Assembly (NCBI GenBank): GCA_000151295.1
Contig: GG745337.1
Span: 1,310,998 to 1,374,997 of the forward strand
DNA from: Allomyces macrogynus ATCC 38327
Taxonomy: Eukaryota > Blastocladiomycota > Blastocladiomycetes > Blastocladiales > Blastocladiaceae
Length of the DNA: 64,000 nt
Direction: 5' to 3'
Shown: in pieces, positions 59,944-64,000 of the stretch
Layout: each line of letters starts with the position of its first letter
Numbering within the stretch: position 1 is the first letter of the stretch
The notes under the pieces: model-generated
What the model saw: the letters and a program-made list of their open reading frames with translations, nothing else
What the model was told of the DNA's origin: nothing
Database searches by the model: none
Translations under genes and position numbers: made by a program

Positions 59944-61614
59944 TCACCCATCTGCCATCGTCTTGGTCGGCGACGCGAGCAACTGGTCGATATCATTGTC
60001 ATGGTGCACGTAGACGACATCAAGCACGGGCCGCGGCAACGCGCGCAACATGACCAGCAACGCCTCGTCCGTCATCGCTTCGTCGACATAATCATCGTCA
60101 CCATCGTCCTCGTCCGCAATCGACGCGAGTGCTGGCACACTCGTTTCCGTGACCGGCGGTAAATCGCACGTGCCCACAGCCGACGGCGACATGACGACGC
60201 CCGACGAGGACGCGCGCCGTGAGACCGTGTCCTCATTGTTGTTGGAATCAATCTCGTCGTCGACGCTCGCGCCCACTTGGTACTCGCGCACCGCATCGGT
60301 CGACGCGAGCGTGCCGCGACGCCAGCCCTTGGGCATGATCACGGCCATGGACGAGATACTACCGCGCCCGCCGCCGCCTGCCGTGGCCGTCGTGCCCATG
60401 GACGTGGTCGTAATGGACCGCGTCATTCCGCTCGCCACGGTCGGCGATGTCGGGGCGCTAGTGATCGACTCGAGCGGGGTAAAACCAATGGTCAGCGGCG
60501 TCGTGACAATCGGCGACGTCGGCGCCGTCGGGTTCGTGGGTGTCGTCGGGGCCGTTGGCGATGCGGAACCCCGTGCCGATCCAGCGCCGCCGGCAACCGG
60601 TGGAGGACTGCGCGCCCCATCCCGGCGCAACGACTTGGGTGTTGGCGACTTGAGCGTCGCGGTACCCGCCGGAATCGCCGTCGACGCCGTGGCTGATGGA
60701 CGGCGGCTGGTCCTCGCCGAATTGTGGTGCTTGACGACCGACGCGCGCCGGTGCTTGCGACGCTCGGCCGCAAACAGCGTCATGATCTGCTCAATATCCA
60801 TGGGCGCGGCAATCGGCATGTCTTTGAGCGAGACGCGGCTCGCGGCCCCAGCACCCGCCGGCGGCGGCGGGATATCGGCCACGTTGCACATTGACATGTG
60901 CGTGCGCGATCTTGGCGCGGCGGCCATCTGCGTCTTGGCCATGGCACCGATCGCGGGCGTACTCCACCGGCGCGACGATTCGCGGCCCTTGGGCAGGGCG
61001 AGGACGACGGGCCGAATACTCACGCGGCGCGCAACGCTCTTGCGGCGAATCGACATCCGGCGCGGCTGTGATGGCGGCGTGACAAAGACGTTGTCCTCGA
61101 CTTCGGCGAGAATCTCGTCAATATCCACGTTCTTGCGGCCGTGGCGTAAGTGCGGCTGTGCGGTCTCGGGCGAGTAAGAGGCCTCGTCCTTGACGTAGAG
61201 CGCGCCAAACGACGTCGTGACGGGCGGTGGCGAGGCCGGGCGCGACAGCAGGTCCATTGATTTCTTAACGTTCTCCTGAACAGTTTCCTCAAGCCGCAAC
61301 AGCTCGTCAATGTCAGACGTGAGCGGCGCGCGTGCCGGTGGCGTCAAGACAGCGACGCTGCCACCGTGCGTGGCCATGGACGCACCCGACCGGCCATGGC
61401 GGAGACCCTTGAGCGATCCGACGGCAGCCTTGCCGCGACTGCGCAAGCGGCGTCGGAGCGACCGGTGCGGCGTGTGCGGTGCCGTCGCGGGCGCCGACGT
61501 CGGCACCGATCCAGCTGCAGCGTTGGTCGCCGTCGTTGTCGTCGTGGCCAGCGACACCGTCGTATCGGCGGCGGCCGCGTCGGATGCACGCGCAGCGGCA
61601 GGAGTGGAGCCCAT
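59944..61614 (-). CDS. Unrecognised low-complexity basic/Ser/Thr/Pro-rich protein
   Basis: A single open frame of 556 codons starts at ATG 61614. The frame remains open upstream to about 61803 without a better start. I do not recognise a domain. The N-terminal part is Ala/Thr-rich then strongly basic (SLRRRLRSRGKAAVGSLKGL). Next are TSDIDELLRLEETVQENVKK, DIDEILAEVEDNVFVTPP and PMDIEQIMTLFAAERRKHRR, three short acidic helices of similar pattern that could be binding motifs. A repeated SIRRKSVARRVSIR cluster suggests phosphorylation sites. A Pro/Thr-rich linker and an acidic end (TDEALLVMLRALPRPVLDVV, then DIDQLLASP) finish the protein. Intrinsic disorder is likely throughout. Moderate confidence that it is a gene, because codon bias and length fit and no introns are required. 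Confidence 0.6.
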   Translation of the reverse strand: MGSTPAAARASDAAAADTTVSLATTTTTATNAAAGSVPTSAPATAPHTPHRSLRRRLRSRGKAAVGSLKGLRHGRSGASMATHGGSVAVLTPPARAPLTSDIDELLRLEETVQENVKKSMDLLSRPASPPPVTTSFGALYVKDEASYSPETAQPHLRHGRKNVDIDEILAEVEDNVFVTPPSQPRRMSIRRKSVARRVSIRPVVLALPKGRESSRRWSTPAIGAMAKTQMAAAPRSRTHMSMCNVADIPPPPAGAGAASRVSLKDMPIAAPMDIEQIMTLFAAERRKHRRASVVKHHNSARTSRRPSATASTAIPAGTATLKSPTPKSLRRDGARSPPPVAGGAGSARGSASPTAPTTPTNPTAPTSPIVTTPLTIGFTPLESITSAPTSPTVASGMTRSITTTSMGTTATAGGGGRGSISSMAVIMPKGWRRGTLASTDAVREYQVGASVDDEIDSNNNEDTVSRRASSSGVVMSPSAVGTCDLPPVTETSVPALASIADEDDGDDDYVDEAMTDEALLVMLRALPRPVLDVVYVHHDNDIDQLLASPTKTMADG

Positions 61615-62067
61615 GACGGATCGGTCAAGACGGCGCGCACTTTGCCGGCGCGCTCCGATTGCGCGGGCCCGAGAGGTCGGCCTGGCCAAATGAGGGCGGC
61701 GAACGGTCCGATGCAAGGAATTGAGGTTCTGGGCAAGAATGTGCAGGCGGTGACGGGGGCCCGAGGACGTGTAAGGTCGGCGGGGGCAGAGCGTTGCTGG
61801 CACCGGCGCGCAGCGCGATACGGGGGCCGAGGAAGCGAATGCGAGAGAATGCAGGAAGTGGGAGGGCCGTGATGTGCAAATAACGGGGTCGTAGCGAGCT
61901 GGAATGATACTCTTTGATCATCGTTGCGAGGGGGAGGCCAGCTGCAAACCACCACGTTCGGCTGTGATCACTTTCGACAAGACAACGAAGCCAGCAAAAT
62001 GGAACAAAAAGTATTTCGACATGCAACGCGGGCGACGCTCCTGCCCCTGCGCTTTGTTCTCCACCGC
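61615..62067. other. Intergenic region
   Basis: This 453-bp gap lies between two minus-strand genes: downstream of the Snf2 helicase and upstream of the low-complexity protein. Nothing is recognised in it. Confidence 0.4.
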
Positions 62068-64000
62068 CTACTGGAACAGCCGCAGCACCTCGTCGAGCGT
62101 GAGGCGCACCTGGCCGCCACGCTTCTTCCGCCTGCGCGTGATCGATACCGTGTCGGCCGTCCCACTCTCCTGTCCTGAGTCGTCGCGCTCGTCGGCCTCG
62201 TGCGGCGCCAACACGTCGCTGGCGACCTGCCGCTTGCGGTCCTGCAGCGCGAGAATGCGGTCCTCGATCGTTTCCTTGCACGTAAGCTTGTGCACGATTA
62301 CGGCATGTTCTTGGCCGAGCCGGTGCACACTGTCGAACGCTTGGCTCTCAATCTGCGGGTTCCACCACAAATCGAGCAAGATGATGCGGCTCGCCGCCGT
62401 CAGGTTGAGCCCGAGCGCGCCCGACTTAAGCGACATGAGCAGGCTTGAACCGCGCGAGCGCGTTCTCCTTTTGCGGTCGCGTCATCTTGCCGTCGACTGA
62501 ATCAATCAATCGGGAACGCAAGTCAGTGGGTGGAGAACCCGAGCAAAGCAGAAGTGCCGCAAAATCAACGTACAGCGCTCAAACAGCATTCCATCGTAGT
62601 TGAATGCGCGCTCCATAATGTCGAGCATCGAGGTGAACTGGAGAGCAAACGGCAAATGTCAGCTTCAGCATAATGGCACGAAACACCGACCAGGCCCGCA
62701 AACGCACCTGAGAAAACACGATCGTCTTGGGAGTCTTGAGCGCAGAATCGTCGCGGTGCGAGCTGTGCAAGATGTGCATCGCACGGGCGATTTTCGTACT
62801 CTCCCAATCGCGACGCCGACCACCGCCGCGCGAAAACTGTGGCACGGGCCTGAAATCGACTTGCACGACGCGTTCCTGCTCGGTCGACGAAATCTCCGTC
62901 TCGACTCGCTTGTGCCGCGAAGCCGGGGCCGGAGTCTGGTCGCGCGCCTTGTCGTCAAACCGCAGGCCGCGGAACAGATCGGCGATCCCGCCCAGGTCGC
63001 CGCCGTCGGTCGTCGCGTTCAGGTCGTCGTCGGAACCGGCAAGCTCAAACGACCCGTCAAAGAGCATCGGGTGGTTGACGGCCTGCCGCATGCGCAAGAG
63101 CAGCTTCCAATAGAACGTGAACCCCTGCGTCGACCCACCGTCTTCGCGCACGGCCTGCCGCACGCGCGACTGCACTTGCTGGTAGAAACTGCGCTCGGCC
63201 GGCGTCAACTCGAGCACCTCGTGCACGATCGTCTTACGCGGCAAAATCGACAATAACGCCTTGGTGCGCCGCAGCACGTACATGGACAGCAAGACGCGCA
63301 GCCGCTGGATGGCCAAATCGGGCATGAACCCCATGACAGCAACAATGTCGCGCTTGAATAGGTCCTTGGACGGGTAGAGCGAGCACCGCAAAAAACTCGA
63401 ACGGCGAGGCGAGCTCGTCGATCGAGTTTTGAATCGGCGTGCCTGTCAGGCAGAACCGCATCGTTGCGCGCAGACGACGGCACCCGAGCGCCGACTGCGT
63501 CTCGCGCGACTTGATCGTGTGTGCCTCGTCGAGAATAATGCGGTGGTAGGTGGCCTGGTAGAGTGCCTTGGCGACGCCCTCCGGTACGGGCAGATCGGTC
63601 GTCGCATCCTTACCCTTGCTCTTGTCCTTGGCACCGGGCGGCAGTTCCGAGACGACGACCTGGTAGGTCGTGAGCACCACATCGTACTGCTCGAGCTCGC
63701 GCCCAGACGTTGGGCGTTTCGGCCCGTGATGCACGAGAACCGACAACGCGCCGGTCGCCTTTTCCTCGACCTCCATGCGCCACTGCTCCAAGAGGGCCAG
63801 AGGCGCAACGACCAGCGTTGTCTTGGGCTTGCCCTTGGGGACCGAATTGCGCGTCGCAAGCATGAGCGCAATCGCCTGCGCTGTCTTGCCGAGTCCCATG
63901 TCGTCGGCAAGAATACCGCCCTTGGCCTCGGATTGCTCGCGCTCGATCATCCACTGCACGCCTTCTTCTTGGTGCGGCAGCAGCGTCACGGCCAATTCGG
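62068..64000 (-). CDS. Snf2-family ATPase/helicase (Rad5/Rad16/TTF2-like), 5' end outside window, two lesions
   Basis: Inferred exons are from beyond 64000 to 62708, 62637-62574 and 62496-62068. Snf2 enzymes translocate on DNA to remodel nucleosomes or remove bound proteins. Motifs in order are LLPHQEEGVQWM, ILADDMGLGKT (I), VVAPLALLEQW (Ia), LDEAHTIKS (II), LTGTPIQNS (III), LLRMRQAVNHPMLF, KTIVFSQ then FTSMLDIMERAF (IV), SLKSGALGLNLTAAS (V) and QAFDSVHRLGQ (VI). No Cys-rich RING insert lies between II and IV, unlike Rad5 or Rad16, so a TTF2/lodestar-like type is possible. Two lesions are seen. A run of six A (63390-63395, plus strand) is one base too long, breaking SPFEF/LRCSLYPSK. Near 62430-62445, between ALARFK and LMSLKSG, a few codons are missing and the frame shifts to a stop. 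The first looks like a homopolymer error; the second looks real. Confidence 0.85.

Overview
The window is GC-rich eukaryotic nuclear DNA from what looks like an early-diverging, flagellated (zoosporic) fungus. Short spliceosomal introns (about 50-140 bp) interrupt most genes. The gene set is fungal (ferric-reductase-type oxidoreductases, hybrid histidine kinase, RhoGEF, SAPS phosphatase subunit), but it also contains two motile-cilium proteins: DRC2/CCDC65 and a CCDC42/CFAP73-type protein. A Blastocladiomycota- or chytrid-like source fits best. The species is inference.

Layout. 1-797: no gene, simple repeats. 798-1580: truncated ferric-reductase pseudogene. 1539-7446 and 16773-22680: two arms of a 5,908-bp inverted repeat that appear identical, each carrying the same two tandem ferric-reductase-like genes. 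The 9.3-kb spacer between the arms holds a zinc-finger-like protein, an SIR2 deacetylase and a single-pass membrane protein. 22685-25599: SAPS-domain (PP6 regulatory) protein, whose stop codon lies 4 bp from the right arm. 26204-28028: DRC2. 28168-30556: a second membrane protein whose cytoplasmic domain is homologous to that of the first. 31232-33840: unknown C-terminally membrane-anchored protein. 34251-37085: TPX2-like spindle protein with a disrupted reading frame. 37377-38040: dihydrofolate reductase. 38434-39818: RAD51. 40588-43896: His/Gln-rich GATA-like plus PHD-finger protein. 45070-49211: hybrid histidine kinase with an ethylene-receptor-type copper-binding membrane domain. 50944-54875: Rho guanine nucleotide exchange factor. 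About 55280-58200: lower-GC, decayed pogo/Tc5-type DNA transposon. 58341-59487: CCDC42/CFAP73-like. 59944-61614: low-complexity unknown. 62068-64000: Snf2 helicase, running off the right end.

The most interesting items are four. (1) The histidine kinase: once its three short 5' introns are removed, it has every ligand-pocket residue of plant ETR1 (Asp, Tyr, Ile-Pro, Cys, His). (2) The large inverted duplication, whose right end looks like the derived copy. (3) The pair of receptor-like membrane proteins that share an intron inside the transmembrane helix and a cytoplasmic domain I do not recognise. (4) Several otherwise well-conserved genes each carry a single-base frameshift or in-frame stop. 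These could be sequencing errors, or real decay of duplicate genes.

All exon structures were built by hand from reading-frame continuity, GT-AG sites and family knowledge. No alignment or database search was run.
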